From: Longirhabdus pacifica
GTDB lineage: Bacteria > Bacillota > Bacilli > Paenibacillales > DSM-105158
Length of the DNA stretch: 64,000 nt
Direction of reading: 5' to 3'
NCBI RefSeq assembly: GCF_004115085.1
Contig: NZ_QXJP01000011.1
Coordinates: 1 to 64,000, forward strand
The notes under the pieces were generated by a model, which worked only from the letters and a program-made list of their open reading frames with translations, was not told the DNA's origin and did no database searches. How positions within the stretch are numbered: position 1 is the first letter of the stretch; each line of letters opens with the position of its first letter. Positions 54,870-64,000 of this stretch are shown in pieces. The translations under genes were made by a program, and so were the position numbers.

Positions 54870-56117
54870 TTATTTTCTTGTTCCAATAAACCCGTAAGCT
54901 TTAAAAGCAGAATCATCTTTCACGTTCTCTTCCGCTAATGTAAACTCACTTGAAATATGCTCATGCTCTGTTTCATATCCCAATGCAGCTAATTGCTCTT
55001 TAATATATTGTTGTTGAAAAAGGGGCCTTTTAGATACGTCGATAATACTGTCTTTAGCATACAAGTCAATAATCATGTAACTTCCGATCAATTTTGCTTG
55101 AGGTTTCATATGTTTGTCCATGTGGTGAAGTGGGAATTGTTCATTGTGTTTGTATATACAATAATTCGTCGTACCATAATCATCTATTAAGACATCAATA
55201 CTTTTAGAACGTAAAGGAATGCTGAGAAAATCAGCGCATATAAATATAATATTTTTTTTCACTTTTTTACTTTGCAAACCTTTCATGACTAAGCGGTGTA
55301 TATCGAGGGAATGATCAACCACAACGTATACGGCATCATCCGGTAGTTGATCGTATATATTGCGTAGAAAAATGCCAAATCCCGATCCCATTTCGAGTAT
55401 CACTTTATTATTACTGTAAGCAATATCCATATTGTTAGATAGCGTTTGCATGTTTTTATATATATTATTCGCATACCTCATCTCAATTTCTGTCCAATTC
55501 ATATCCGCATCAAGTAAACCTTCTACCTTTAATTTTTTGCTTTCCTTTTTATTTTTCAAGATTAATATTCCTTCATCTACAATGTAAGTTAATCCACAAG
55601 CATTGCAACGAAGTTCCCCATTTATCAGTTCATTTTTAACGATATTCCCATCCATTAAAGTAAGTTCTCCTTGACATGATCCACAACAAAATAAAGAGAG
55701 ATATTGCATGTGAATACCGAATACATGATGGGCTCGTTCTGCATCCAATTCATCTAATGTTGATAGTTCATGTTCCACCTTATTTTTACTGTCTTCCAAC
55801 ACCTGAATTTGTTGTTGTAATTCGGATTGCTTCTCCTCTAACAATTGTTTATACACAAAGTTAGCTTGATCTATGATACCAGAGAAACCTCTATAAACAA
55901 AAAATATTTTATGTATTTCTTTCAACGTGAAATGTAATGATTTTAACTTCATACTGAAACTTAAATCTTCATGACATTGCTGATTAAAGTAGTAATGGGC
56001 TCCTTTTTTCTCTGGTACGATAAGCCCTAATTCCATGTAATGTCTTACTGTATCAATACTTACACCGTGCATTTCTGCAAACTTTCCTATTTTCACTTTT
56101 TTGTCGTCACTGCTCAT
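54870..56117 (-). CDS. MerR-family HTH fused to zinc ribbon and SAM methyltransferase
   Basis: 415 residues from MSSDDKKVKIGKFAEM, with AAGGGTGG ahead; two extra in-frame ATGs lie upstream. The MerR winged helix (about 8-75, TVRHYMELGLIVPEKKG, HYYFNQQ) is followed by the coiled-coil dimer helix (85-135). Then a Trm112-like four-cysteine zinc ribbon (Cys145, Cys148, Cys171, Cys174, GELRCNACGLTYIVDEGI) and a class I methyltransferase (motif I LEMGSGFG, about 241-248). A regulator that carries its own methyltransferase is unusual. The substrate is unknown; the downstream MFS pump suggests drug response. Confidence 0.85.
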   Translation of the reverse strand: MSSDDKKVKIGKFAEMHGVSIDTVRHYMELGLIVPEKKGAHYYFNQQCHEDLSFSMKLKSLHFTLKEIHKIFFVYRGFSGIIDQANFVYKQLLEEKQSELQQQIQVLEDSKNKVEHELSTLDELDAERAHHVFGIHMQYLSLFCCGSCQGELTLMDGNIVKNELINGELRCNACGLTYIVDEGILILKNKKESKKLKVEGLLDADMNWTEIEMRYANNIYKNMQTLSNNMDIAYSNNKVILEMGSGFGIFLRNIYDQLPDDAVYVVVDHSLDIHRLVMKGLQSKKVKKNIIFICADFLSIPLRSKSIDVLIDDYGTTNYCIYKHNEQFPLHHMDKHMKPQAKLIGSYMIIDLYAKDSIIDVSKRPLFQQQYIKEQLAALGYETEHEHISSEFTLAEENVKDDSAFKAYGFIGTRK

Positions 56118-56173
56118 ACGATCCACCCTTATCTTCATTTCTTTTCATTATTATAATACAAACAGTGGAATAT

Positions 56174-56205
56174 AAAAAAAGCTGATGCCATCAGCTTTTT
56201 CTTTT
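56174..56205 (-). terminator. Terminator of the oligopeptide operon
   Basis: Minus-strand AAAAAGCTGATG-G-CATCAGCTTTTT followed by TTTATA, at the end of oppC. Confidence 0.8.
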
Positions 56206-57107
56206 TAATGCTTCATTTTCGGATCTAGTGCGTCTCTCAAACCGTCACCCATGAGATTAAATCCTAGCACGGTTAACATAATCGCTAACCCTGGAAAAAT
56301 CATCGTCCATGGTGCTGTAGTAATGTACGCCTTCGACTCTGCTAACATCTGTCCCCACTCTGGTTGAGGTGGTTGGGCACCTAATCCTAAAAAGCCTAGT
56401 GCAGCAGCTTCAATGATTGCTGTTCCAATCGATAATGTTCCTTGTACAATGATAGGGCTAATACTGTTCGGTAAAATATGTTTCATTAATAGTCTCGAAT
56501 CTTTCATCCCTATCGCTTTCGCTGCCATAATATACTCTTCTTGTTTAACACTTAGCACTTTCGATCGTATGAGTCGACCAAAGTTTGGAACATTAATAAT
56601 CGCTATCGCTATCAGTGCATTTTGTAGTGATGGTCCTAATACGGCAACGATCGTAATCGCGAGTAGGATACTAGGGAATGCCAACATAATGTCAAATAAC
56701 CTGGATATGATTGTATCTACCCAGCGGCCATAATAGCCCGCCAGTATACCTAGTAAGCACCCCATTACGATAGAGCCTACAACAGATAAAAAACCAACCC
56801 ATAAGGATATTCTAGCACCATGTATAATTCTAGATAAGACATCTCGTCCAAAATCATCCGTTCCTAACAGGTGACTACTTGAAGGTGCCTGTAATGTGTT
56901 AGCCATATTCTGATCGTTAATCCCTTGTGGTGCTATCCATGGTGAAAGTATGCCTAATATAATAAAAAATATAACGGTAATCGCACCGAATAAAGCTAGT
57001 TTATTTTTGCGAAATTTACGCCATGCATCTAACCACGGCGAAACAACCTCATCATGTTGCGAGCTGGGCTGCAAAGGGCTTTGGTTTTCTGCAACTTGCG
57101 ACATCAT
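56205..57107 (-). CDS. oppC: Oligopeptide/dipeptide ABC transporter permease (C type)
   Basis: 300 residues, about six membrane helices. The N-terminal cytoplasmic start is SPWLDAWRKFRKNKLALFGAI, the OppC_N domain, and the binding-protein-dependent loop reads EYIMAAKAIGMKDSRLLMKHILPN. It forms the transmembrane channel with OppB. Last gene of the operon, 24 bases after oppB. Confidence 0.92.
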   Translation of the reverse strand: MMSQVAENQSPLQPSSQHDEVVSPWLDAWRKFRKNKLALFGAITVIFFIILGILSPWIAPQGINDQNMANTLQAPSSSHLLGTDDFGRDVLSRIIHGARISLWVGFLSVVGSIVMGCLLGILAGYYGRWVDTIISRLFDIMLAFPSILLAITIVAVLGPSLQNALIAIAIINVPNFGRLIRSKVLSVKQEEYIMAAKAIGMKDSRLLMKHILPNSISPIIVQGTLSIGTAIIEAAALGFLGLGAQPPQPEWGQMLAESKAYITTAPWTMIFPGLAIMLTVLGFNLMGDGLRDALDPKMKH

Positions 57108-57131
57108 TTTTCCCCCTCATCGTTGTGAATG

Positions 57132-58136
57132 TTAGTGGTATTTAATTCGCGGATCAACAGCAGCATATAATAAGTCAACGATGAGATTGATGAAAATAAA
57201 CATCGTTGCCACAATGAGTACACCGGACTGGATGACAGGGTAATCACGTGCATCAATTGCACCATATATGTACCTGCCTATGCCTGGCCAACTAAATATC
57301 GTTTCTGTTAAAATAGCTCCCCCTAGCAATAATCCCGTCTGTAATCCTATGATCGTCAGTACAGGAATAACGGCATTTTTTAACGAGTGTTTATACACAA
57401 CCCCAAACATGCGCATTCCTTTCGCCCTAGCGGTACGAATATAATCTGATTTCATCACTTCTAACATACTAGAGCGTGTAATTCTGGCAATAATGGCCAT
57501 TGGAATCGTTGCTAGTGCAACACTTGGGAGAATAAGATGTCTCACGACGTCGACAAACTGATCTAAACGCCCTTGTATTAACGTATCTATTAGAAATAAA
57601 TGAGTAATCGGCTCTACCGGATCTCTTACATTTTCCCTACCTGATGAAGGCAACCAATTCAACTCCACGGAAAACGCCCACTGTTCCATTAAACCGAGCC
57701 AAAATATTGGAATGGAAACACCAATCAAGGCTAACAACATTGCACTATAATCAAACCATGAATTCTGAAACCACGCACTAATAATACCCGCATTGACCCC
57801 TATAACAATCGCAATCAGCATCGCAACAAAAGATAGTTCGATCGTAGCTGCAAGAAAGGGCCATACTTCTTCACTGATTGCGTTGTTAGTCTGGAATGAT
57901 TCACCTAAATCCCCTGTTAAAATATTTCCGAGATAGCTAAAAAACTGTACATACAACGGTTCGTTCAAGCCTAATTGCTCGTTCAACGCTTCCACGTTTT
58001 CTTCTGTTGCTTGCTGTCCTAATATAATTTGCGCTGGATCACCAGGTATAGCATGAATAATGAAAAATACGATCAATGCCATTCCTAGCAACACCGGAAT
58101 TAACATCAATAATCTTCGTAACGTATACGTTAGCAT
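57132..58136 (-). CDS. oppB: Oligopeptide/dipeptide ABC transporter permease (B type)
   Basis: 334 residues, six helices. The family start LTYTLRRLLMLIPVLLGMALIVFFIIHAIPGDPA is unmistakable, and the EAA loop DYIRTARAKGMRMFGVVYKHSLKNAVIP contacts the ATPases. It follows the binding-protein gene after a hairpin that may attenuate transcription of the permeases. Confidence 0.93.
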   Translation of the reverse strand: MLTYTLRRLLMLIPVLLGMALIVFFIIHAIPGDPAQIILGQQATEENVEALNEQLGLNEPLYVQFFSYLGNILTGDLGESFQTNNAISEEVWPFLAATIELSFVAMLIAIVIGVNAGIISAWFQNSWFDYSAMLLALIGVSIPIFWLGLMEQWAFSVELNWLPSSGRENVRDPVEPITHLFLIDTLIQGRLDQFVDVVRHLILPSVALATIPMAIIARITRSSMLEVMKSDYIRTARAKGMRMFGVVYKHSLKNAVIPVLTIIGLQTGLLLGGAILTETIFSWPGIGRYIYGAIDARDYPVIQSGVLIVATMFIFINLIVDLLYAAVDPRIKYH

Positions 58137-58210
58137 AATCTCACTTCTTTCCAGTCTGAAATGATAGATAGTGTCTTGCTTATATTAATATGTATCCTAT
58201 CGTTAGAAGT

Positions 58211-58239
58211 AAAAGAAAAAGAGAGAGTTGGATCTCTCT
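58211..58239 (-). terminator. Attenuating hairpin between binding protein and permease genes
   Basis: Minus-strand GAGAGAT...CTCTCTC arms followed by TTTTTCTTTT, a weak terminator that would leave the binding protein made in excess over the permeases, as is common in opp operons. Confidence 0.5.
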
Positions 58240-58255
58240 TCTTCTTTCGTATACT

Positions 58256-59842
58256 TTACTTAAAATCTACTTTTTCTAGACTTTCATTCCCTGTCATATG
58301 AGGAATATAGTTAATAATATTCTCTTTTCCTGCTACAGAAGGCTTAGCATGAACGAGCGGAATCCATGGCGCATCATCTTTAATGATTTCTTGTGCCTCC
58401 ATATACAATTTTTCTCTCTCCGCTGTATCTGTCTCTGTCTGTGCTTGAACTAACAAATCATTTACTTCCTCATTACCATAGTAAGCATAGTTATTACTAC
58501 CAATGTTGTCTTTACCTAACAACGTATACAAGAAATTATCTGCGTCTCCATTATCTCCTGTCCATCCAAGTAAGAATGCATCCGCTTCTCCCGCTTTGGC
58601 TTTATCCAAATACGTTCCCCATTCGTAAGAAACGATCTCTGCTGTTACACCAATTTCTTCAAATTGCTTTTGCAACAATTGTGCAACTTTTCTGCCATCT
58701 GGCATATATGGTCTTGGTACTGGCATTGCCCAAAGTTCCATTTCAAATCCATCACCATAGCCTGCTTCGGCAAGTAAACTCTTCGCTTTTTCCACATCAA
58801 AGGCATAATCCTCCACACCTTCATGGTAACCATTAATTAATGGTGGCATCGGATTAATTGCAGGCACTGCGTATCCACCATAGAAAGCATCCGCAATTTC
58901 TTGCTTATTCACTGCGTGATTTAACGCTTGTCGCACAAGTTTATTATCTAACGGTTCTCTCGTGTTCGTTAATCCTAAATAACCGATTGTGTTGGATTTA
59001 CGTTCGAACATTTGAAACTCTGATTTGCTCGTTACTTGCGCAATGTCCGTGTAACTAATACCATCCATTAAATCAATATCACCAGTAAAAAGTGCATTCA
59101 ATCTAGCTTGGTTATCTGCAATCGGTTTGAAGATGACTTTATCTAATTTAGGATACCCTTCTTTCCAGTAATCTTCGTTTTTCACAATAACAATTCGCTC
59201 TTCTTCTTTCCACTCTTCAAACTTGAATGGACCTGTACCTACAGGATTTTTCTTGAAATCTTCTCCGTATTTTTCAATGGCCGCTGGGCTTGCTATGCCG
59301 AAAGAGTCCATCGCCATGTTTTGTAAAAATGTCGCTTGGGATCTTGTTAATTTAAATTCCACAGTGTAATCATCTATTGCTTTGACTTCCTCGATAATGG
59401 TGCCATTGTTGCCGTCTCCGTACTGTGAATTATAATAATAGTAACTCTCTAAATCTGATGCCCATAGATTAAAATTAGTTACAACCGCTTCTGCATTGAA
59501 ATCTGTGCCATCATGAAATTTTACACCTTCACGCAGCTTGAACGTAAAAAGTAGGCCATCCTCACTTACTTCCCACTCTGTTGCTAATTGTGGGTTAATA
59601 GATGTGTCTTCCTCTCCATAAGTCACTAAATTTTCATACAGATTCGCTGTTACTTTCAAAGACTCTCCATCGGTGGCTTTAGCTGGATCTAATGTTACAG
59701 AGTCCCCACCACGACCAAAGATCAATATTTTTTCTTCGTCTGATCCGTTACCTGATTCATCATCGTCCCCACCACATCCAATAAGTGCAAAAGACAAGGT
59801 GAAAATAAGTAACATCATCATTGCTAATTTCCATTTCTTCAT
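58256..59842 (-). CDS. oppA: Extracellular solute-binding lipoprotein, family 5 (oligopeptide)
   Basis: 528 residues. Signal with lipobox ALIGCGGDDDE (Cys23), so it is tethered to the membrane. The SBP family 5 fold begins ILIFGRGGDSVTLDPAKATDGES and shows TFKLREGVKFHDGTDFNAEAV and NPVGTGPFKFEEW. It captures peptides (or nickel or guanidino compounds) for OppBCDF. GGGGGAATT precedes the start. Neighbouring arginase leaves open an arginine-peptide role, which is inference only. Confidence 0.92.
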   Translation of the reverse strand: MKKWKLAMMMLLIFTLSFALIGCGGDDDESGNGSDEEKILIFGRGGDSVTLDPAKATDGESLKVTANLYENLVTYGEEDTSINPQLATEWEVSEDGLLFTFKLREGVKFHDGTDFNAEAVVTNFNLWASDLESYYYYNSQYGDGNNGTIIEEVKAIDDYTVEFKLTRSQATFLQNMAMDSFGIASPAAIEKYGEDFKKNPVGTGPFKFEEWKEEERIVIVKNEDYWKEGYPKLDKVIFKPIADNQARLNALFTGDIDLMDGISYTDIAQVTSKSEFQMFERKSNTIGYLGLTNTREPLDNKLVRQALNHAVNKQEIADAFYGGYAVPAINPMPPLINGYHEGVEDYAFDVEKAKSLLAEAGYGDGFEMELWAMPVPRPYMPDGRKVAQLLQKQFEEIGVTAEIVSYEWGTYLDKAKAGEADAFLLGWTGDNGDADNFLYTLLGKDNIGSNNYAYYGNEEVNDLLVQAQTETDTAEREKLYMEAQEIIKDDAPWIPLVHAKPSVAGKENIINYIPHMTGNESLEKVDFK

Positions 59843-59864
59843 AAAAAATTCCCCCTAATTTTCT

Positions 59865-60857
59865 TTATTTATCATTGAACTGCTTATCTTCTTCATAAAG
59901 ATGACAAGCAACATAATGATCTTTCTCCACTTCCATCAAAGTAGGTTTTTGCGTTTTACACACATCCATACAGGCTTCACATCTGGAATGAAACGCGCAT
60001 CCTTGAGGTGGTTTCGATGGATCTGGCAAATCCCCAGATAAAGGTATACTTTCTTTTTGAATCGTAGGATCAGGAATAGGTACAGAAGATAGCAACGCTT
60101 TGGTATACGGATGCAATGCCCCATTATACAACGTCTCACTATCTGCAATTTCTACAATTCTACCTAAGTACATGACCGCTACTGATTTACTTATATGACG
60201 CACAACACCTAAATCATGCGCAATAAATATATAGGTCAGTTGAAATTTCTTCTGTAAATCTTGCAACAAATTGAGCACCTGAGCTTGTATCGATACGTCT
60301 AAAGCAGATACCGGCTCATCTGCAATAATCAGCTTGGGTTTTGTCATTAATGCTCTTGCTATACCAATACGCTGACGCTGCCCACCACTAAATTGATGAG
60401 GGTAGCGTTTTGCATGATAACTACTAAGACCAACCACTTCCAGCATTTCTTTTACCCGCTGTTTGCGTTCTTCTTTGGACCCAATGCCATGAACGATAAG
60501 CGGCTCTTCTAATATCTTTTGTACACTATGACGTGGATTTAACGATGCATATGGATCTTGGAAGATCATCTGCATGCGCTCTCTCGTTAAGCGAACTTGT
60601 TTTTTTGATAATTCAGTCAAGGATTGGTCTTCAAATATAACAGATCCATCTGTGGGTTCAATTAATTGCATAATGAGTCTGCCTGTGGTCGATTTCCCAC
60701 ATCCACTTTCCCCTACAAGACTGAGCGTCTCCCCTTCTTTAACCGAAAATGTTAATCCATCCACGGCCTTTACTTCGCCTACTTTTTTATTCAAAATCCC
60801 ACCATAAATAGGGAAATGCTTTTTTAAATTATGGACTTGTAATAGTGTCTTCGACAT
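59865..60857 (-). CDS. oppF: Oligopeptide ABC transporter ATP-binding protein (F type)
   Basis: 330 residues. Walker [10 protein letters not shown], signature FSGGQRQRIGIARAL, Walker B IIADEPVSALD. The C-terminal oligopeptide-HPY domain has LHPYTKALLSSVPIPDP and a cysteine cluster in CAFHSRC...CMDVC. Its 5' end overlaps oppD by 29 bases. It couples ATP hydrolysis to peptide uptake. Confidence 0.95.
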   Translation of the reverse strand: MSKTLLQVHNLKKHFPIYGGILNKKVGEVKAVDGLTFSVKEGETLSLVGESGCGKSTTGRLIMQLIEPTDGSVIFEDQSLTELSKKQVRLTRERMQMIFQDPYASLNPRHSVQKILEEPLIVHGIGSKEERKQRVKEMLEVVGLSSYHAKRYPHQFSGGQRQRIGIARALMTKPKLIIADEPVSALDVSIQAQVLNLLQDLQKKFQLTYIFIAHDLGVVRHISKSVAVMYLGRIVEIADSETLYNGALHPYTKALLSSVPIPDPTIQKESIPLSGDLPDPSKPPQGCAFHSRCEACMDVCKTQKPTLMEVEKDHYVACHLYEEDKQFNDK

Positions 60858-61842
60858 GATGTGCCTCCTCTATGCTTTCATGTAAAAAGCAACGAACTTG
60901 ATGGCCCTGACCATCTCCTTTATATAATGGCGGATCTTCTGCAAAACAACGGTCGTGAGCTTGCTCACATCGGCCTGCAAATCTGCATCCTTTCTGTATA
61001 GAACCAGGCTTAGGCACATTACCTTTTATAGAAAACAACCGCGATCTTTTTTCTCTTATATCTGGTACAGATTGTAATAGACCGATTGTATACGGGTGTT
61101 TAGGAGACTGAAAGATTGTGTTCACATCTGCTTGTTCAATAATTTGTCCACAGTACATCACGATCACTCTTGTACATACTTCTGCCACTACACCTAAATC
61201 ATGCGTAATTAACATGACGGCAGTATTACGCTTTCGATTTAATTCCTTCATTTGATGCAATATTTGTGCTTGAATGGTCACGTCTAATGCTGTGGTAGGT
61301 TCATCTGCAATTAATATTTTAGGATTACAAATAAACGCCATCGCAATCATGACCCGCTGCCGCATGCCCCCAGACAGTTGATGAGGATATTCATTCACCA
61401 TTTCTTCTGCTCTAGGTAAACCTACTACTTTCAACATTTCTATCACTCTATGAAGTGCTTTTTGCTTCGAAACTTTCTCATGCAACTTCACTGCTTCTAT
61501 TAATTGATTACCTATCGTAAATAAAGGGTTCAAAGAGGTCATCGGTTCCTGGAAAATCATCGATATCTCATTGCCCCGAATTTCTCGCATTCTTTTTTCA
61601 CTTGCTTTCGTTAAATCTTCTTCCTGAAAGGTTATGCTTCCATCCGTGATTTTACCGGGTGGATTGGGAACGAGCCCCATAATGGAAAGTGAAGTTACAC
61701 TTTTCCCGCAACCTGATTCACCAACAATGCCTAATATTTCTCCCTCATCTAAGTGGAAATCAATATCATCCACTGCCGGTATATTCCCTTCATCTGTAAA
61801 AAAAGTTGTCTTTAATCCTTTAACCTGCAATATAGATGTCAT
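60829..61842 (-). CDS. oppD: Oligopeptide ABC transporter ATP-binding protein (D type)
   Basis: 337 residues from [19 protein letters not shown], with GGAG eight bases upstream; the three-codon extension is not used. Walker [10 protein letters not shown], signature [15 protein letters not shown], Walker [13 protein letters not shown], and the HPY domain [14 protein letters not shown] with Cys motifs ([14 protein letters not shown]) likely for an iron-sulfur cluster as in OppD/DppD. First gene of oppDFABC, divergent from arginase. Confidence 0.95.
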   Translation of the reverse strand: MTSILQVKGLKTTFFTDEGNIPAVDDIDFHLDEGEILGIVGESGCGKSVTSLSIMGLVPNPPGKITDGSITFQEEDLTKASEKRMREIRGNEISMIFQEPMTSLNPLFTIGNQLIEAVKLHEKVSKQKALHRVIEMLKVVGLPRAEEMVNEYPHQLSGGMRQRVMIAMAFICNPKILIADEPTTALDVTIQAQILHQMKELNRKRNTAVMLITHDLGVVAEVCTRVIVMYCGQIIEQADVNTIFQSPKHPYTIGLLQSVPDIREKRSRLFSIKGNVPKPGSIQKGCRFAGRCEQAHDRCFAEDPPLYKGDGQGHQVRCFLHESIEEAHHVEDTITSP

Positions 61843-62211
61843 GGTCAACACTCCTGACTATGTAAAGAAAAATCAGTAAATTATGCTTTAAATAACAATA
61901 TATAACTTATAATTCTAAAAAAAATATAAAGAAACGAAATAAAAAAATAATAAATAATTAATAAATAATTAGAATTATTATTACATTTGTTAAATTAGTT
62001 AGTCAAGCATTTTCCTTTTATAACTTATACATTCGTTCATTTGTACTATTTTTCCTTTTTTATTATTTATACAATCCGTTCATGTTTATGCTCTTTATAC
62101 AAGCCGTATGTTGTAGATTTATAGACAATTAATTGTACAAAATTAATCTGATAATGGTAAAATATAATTCTACAGCAGAGCTCCACCAAATTGATTGGGA
62201 GGATGATTGAC
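61843..62211. other. Divergent oppD/arginase control region
   Basis: About 370 bases of very AT-rich DNA. It holds three spaced direct repeats (see the repeat entries) and no convincing sigma-A pair. On the minus strand TTTCTT/TATAAG with 17 bases (about 61910-61940) is one possible oppD promoter. No -24/-12 sigma-L site (TGGCAC...TTGCA) is apparent. Confidence 0.5.
62025..62107 (+). repeat. Three direct repeats ahead of arginase
   Basis: TTATACATTCGTTCAT (62025-62040), TTATACAATCCGTTCAT (62067-62083) and TTATACAAGCCGTATG (62095-62110) share TTATACA..(C)CGT at offsets 42 and 28 bases. They may be activator or repressor sites for rocF or oppD. Confidence 0.55.
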
Positions 62212-63111
62212 GTGAATCAAAAACTTTCTATTATAGGCGTACCTATGGATTTAGGACAAACAAGAAGAGGCGTTGACATGGGGCCAAGTGCCATTCGGTA
62301 TGCTGGACTCATTACTAGAATTGAGAAATTAGGCTATGAAGTAGACGACCTCGGTGATATGGAAATATCCACATCACACCACAACGATGACATGATCCAT
62401 AACATTCGCAATTTAAACGCTGTTGCATATACAAATGAGAGACTTGCAGCTAAAATAGACGAAGTCATGATTAGAAAAAGATTTCCACTTGTCATTGGTG
62501 GTGACCATAGTATTTCTATTGGTTCCATTGCTGGTATATCTAAATATTATGAAAATTTAGGTGTTATTTGGTATGATGCTCATGGAGATTTAAACACTCC
62601 CGATACTTCCCCATCAGGTAATATACACGGTATGCCACTTGCAGCAAGCCTTGGTCTTGGCCATGAAAAGTTAACGACCATTGCTGGTTATGCACCAAAA
62701 GTTAAACCAGAAAATATCGTTATTATAGGTGCACGCTCCCTTGATGCAGGAGAGAAGCAGTTTATACGACAACATAACATCAAAACATTTACGATGCACG
62801 ATATTGATCGTATTGGTATGACCAGCGTGATAGAAAAAACCATAGATTATTTAAAACCAAAAACAGATGGGATTCACCTTTCCCTAGATTTGGATGCCCT
62901 CGATCCGATAGATGCTCCAGGCGTAGGCACTCCTGAACTAGGTGGAATTACGTATCGTGAGAGTAATTTAGCACTGGAACTTCTAGCTGAATCAGAGCTG
63001 ATTACTTCAGCTGAAATCGTAGAAGTCAATCCCATTCTTGATGAAAAAAATAAAACAGCTAACGTAGCTATCGCCTTACTAGGCTCATTACTTGGCGAGA
63101 AGTTGCTTTAA
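62212..63111 (+). CDS. rocF: Arginase
   Basis: 299 residues from GTG (62212, MNQKLSIIGVPMDLGQTRRG), nine bases after GGGAGG; an ATG three codons earlier abuts it. It splits arginine into ornithine and urea using two manganese ions. Ligand motifs: GGDHSISIGS, DAHGDLNTPDTSPSGNIHGMPLA and DLDALDPIDAPGVGTPELGG. Very similar in layout to B. subtilis RocF (RRGVDMGPSAIRYA). It stands alone rather than in a roc operon, and faces oppD divergently. Confidence 0.96.
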   Translation: MNQKLSIIGVPMDLGQTRRGVDMGPSAIRYAGLITRIEKLGYEVDDLGDMEISTSHHNDDMIHNIRNLNAVAYTNERLAAKIDEVMIRKRFPLVIGGDHSISIGSIAGISKYYENLGVIWYDAHGDLNTPDTSPSGNIHGMPLAASLGLGHEKLTTIAGYAPKVKPENIVIIGARSLDAGEKQFIRQHNIKTFTMHDIDRIGMTSVIEKTIDYLKPKTDGIHLSLDLDALDPIDAPGVGTPELGGITYRESNLALELLAESELITSAEIVEVNPILDEKNKTANVAIALLGSLLGEKLL

Positions 63112-63120
63112 TTGCTATGA

Positions 63121-63162
63121 CCCATATGATGCTTGAGCATGATAGTGACCGTATCATATGGG
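63121..63162. other. Perfect palindrome after arginase gene
   Basis: CCCATATGAT and ATCATATGGG, 10-bp arms around 22 bases, 10 bases after the rocF stop. No T-run follows on the plus strand, so its terminator status is uncertain. Confidence 0.4.
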
Positions 63163-63205
63163 TGAAGGCTAATTTAAAGTTGGCTGTCTGTATGGTTCTT
63201 CACTA

Positions 63206-63997
63206 CTATTCTTCCTCCTCTAATAGAGACCGCACCAGATTCAACGGTGAATACGCACCAAACGACCAATAGCTAAGAATGTTACGTTTCAACGATAATT
63301 GCTTTACAATTTCTTTTTCGGTCATGCCTTGTTGATTATATGCTACCGTCTTTCCTTTTAACTCCTCTAAATATTCCAACTTCTGTTTCAACCGCTTCTT
63401 TCCGTCTGGTATAGCACCCGCATGATAGCAATATAAAGATTCAAAATCCAATGGCATTACTTTTTTGATGGAATTGATGATCCCATTCATATTCTCAAAT
63501 CCCCAAATGTTCGTCGGTCTTCTTAGAATGTATAGATCCCCACTAAATAAAAAACCATTATTTTTATCGAACAATACGACGTGATCTTCGGCATGACCGG
63601 GGGTATGAATGACTTCAAAAGTATGGTTCTTCGTTTCCAATACGTCATGCAGTTTTTGTGCTTGAAATGCTTCACGCTTTCCCCAATACATTTTACGATA
63701 GTAAGGGTAATTTCCACTCTCTTCACATATGGCTTTTCCTTTTTCATGAATGTATAGTGGCACATTTTTATTTTGTTGTATCCATGCGGCTTGGCCTGTA
63801 TGATCTTCATGATGATGTGTCAGTATAACTTGATCAAAGCGATTTTGTTGTAAATAAGGAATAATATATTTACCGGATCTGCTCGGTCCCGTATCAATTA
63901 AACAATCATCGATCAAGTATATATAAATATAAATGGTCATGCGCAAACCCTTTACGCCTACTTTTGCAACATGTATTCCGTTTTTCTCTTGTTTCAC
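63206..63997 (-). CDS. MBL-fold metallohydrolase
   Basis: 263 residues as read, starting from a GTG three bases from the window edge, so the true start may lie outside. The metal site THHHEDHTG and the later HTPGHAEDHVVLF and FSGDLYILR are metallo-beta-lactamase superfamily signatures. The C-terminus has a helical region with GMTEKEIVKQL. Related enzymes hydrolyse thioesters (glyoxalase II-like) or nucleic acids; this one is closest in length to unknown YqgX/YtnP-like members. Minus strand, convergent with arginase. Confidence 0.85.
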   Translation of the reverse strand: MKQEKNGIHVAKVGVKGLRMTIYIYIYLIDDCLIDTGPSRSGKYIIPYLQQNRFDQVILTHHHEDHTGQAAWIQQNKNVPLYIHEKGKAICEESGNYPYYRKMYWGKREAFQAQKLHDVLETKNHTFEVIHTPGHAEDHVVLFDKNNGFLFSGDLYILRRPTNIWGFENMNGIINSIKKVMPLDFESLYCYHAGAIPDGKKRLKQKLEYLEELKGKTVAYNQQGMTEKEIVKQLSLKRNILSYWSFGAYSPLNLVRSLLEEEE

Positions 63998-64000
63998 ACT

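Overview
The window comes from a low-GC Gram-positive endospore former of the Bacillaceae. Gene content and synteny (dnaX-ybaB-recR-yaaL-bofA-rrn; rho-murA-fbaA-spo0F-pyrG-rpoE; argS-ywiB-speB-speE-pbpG-ywhD), spo0F, bofA and sporulation-type promoters all point that way. The style fits moderately halophilic genera such as Oceanobacillus, Virgibacillus, Lentibacillus or Gracilibacillus, but sequence reading alone does not fix the genus.

Layout. 1-310: leader and two promoters of an rRNA operon that runs off the left edge on the minus strand. 347-4347: bofA, yaaL, recR, ybaB, dnaX and the SRP RNA, all minus. 4583-12071: rpmE, rho, murA2, fbaA, spo0F, pyrG and rpoE, all minus. In B. subtilis these two blocks lie far apart, so the join near 4.4 kb is a rearrangement. 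12.6-21.2 kb: an intracellular-type subtilase, argS-ywiB-speB-speE, a sporulation penicillin-binding protein, a GNAT enzyme and ywhD. 21.4-26.3 kb: two paralogous lipoproteins, a secreted LysM 5'-nucleotidase and motAB. 26.4-35.1 kb: the pdhABCD operon, an esterase, the lipoyl-transfer enzyme LipL and an LtaS-type lipoteichoic acid synthase. 35.8-44.6 kb: ferritin, small or housekeeping enzymes, an RsgA-family GTPase, a TIMP-like surface protein, an acyltransferase and deoC. 44.7-47.7 kb: a three-gene ABC system with a His-rich permease loop and a Glu/Gln-rich lipoprotein. 47.8-56.1 kb: alkaline phosphatase under a Pho box, a leucine-rich-repeat protein, ohrR/ohr, a hypothetical protein, an MFS pump and a MerR-zinc-methyltransferase fusion. 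56.2-64 kb: an oligopeptide ABC operon, arginase and an MBL-fold hydrolase.

Less ordinary content: a dispersed, structured repeat family of about 122 bp (two tandem pairs, one single copy, several fragments); a 30-codon gene with its own promoter, Shine-Dalgarno and terminator at 41.1-41.4 kb; the His-rich ABC/lipoprotein operon; the MerR-Trm112-like-methyltransferase fusion beside an efflux pump; and regulatory sites readable from sequence (sigma-H at spo0F, sigma-F/G-like at the PBP gene, an 11-bp-periodic PhoP box, an OhrR operator). I saw no tRNA, CRISPR array, prophage or intact insertion sequence.
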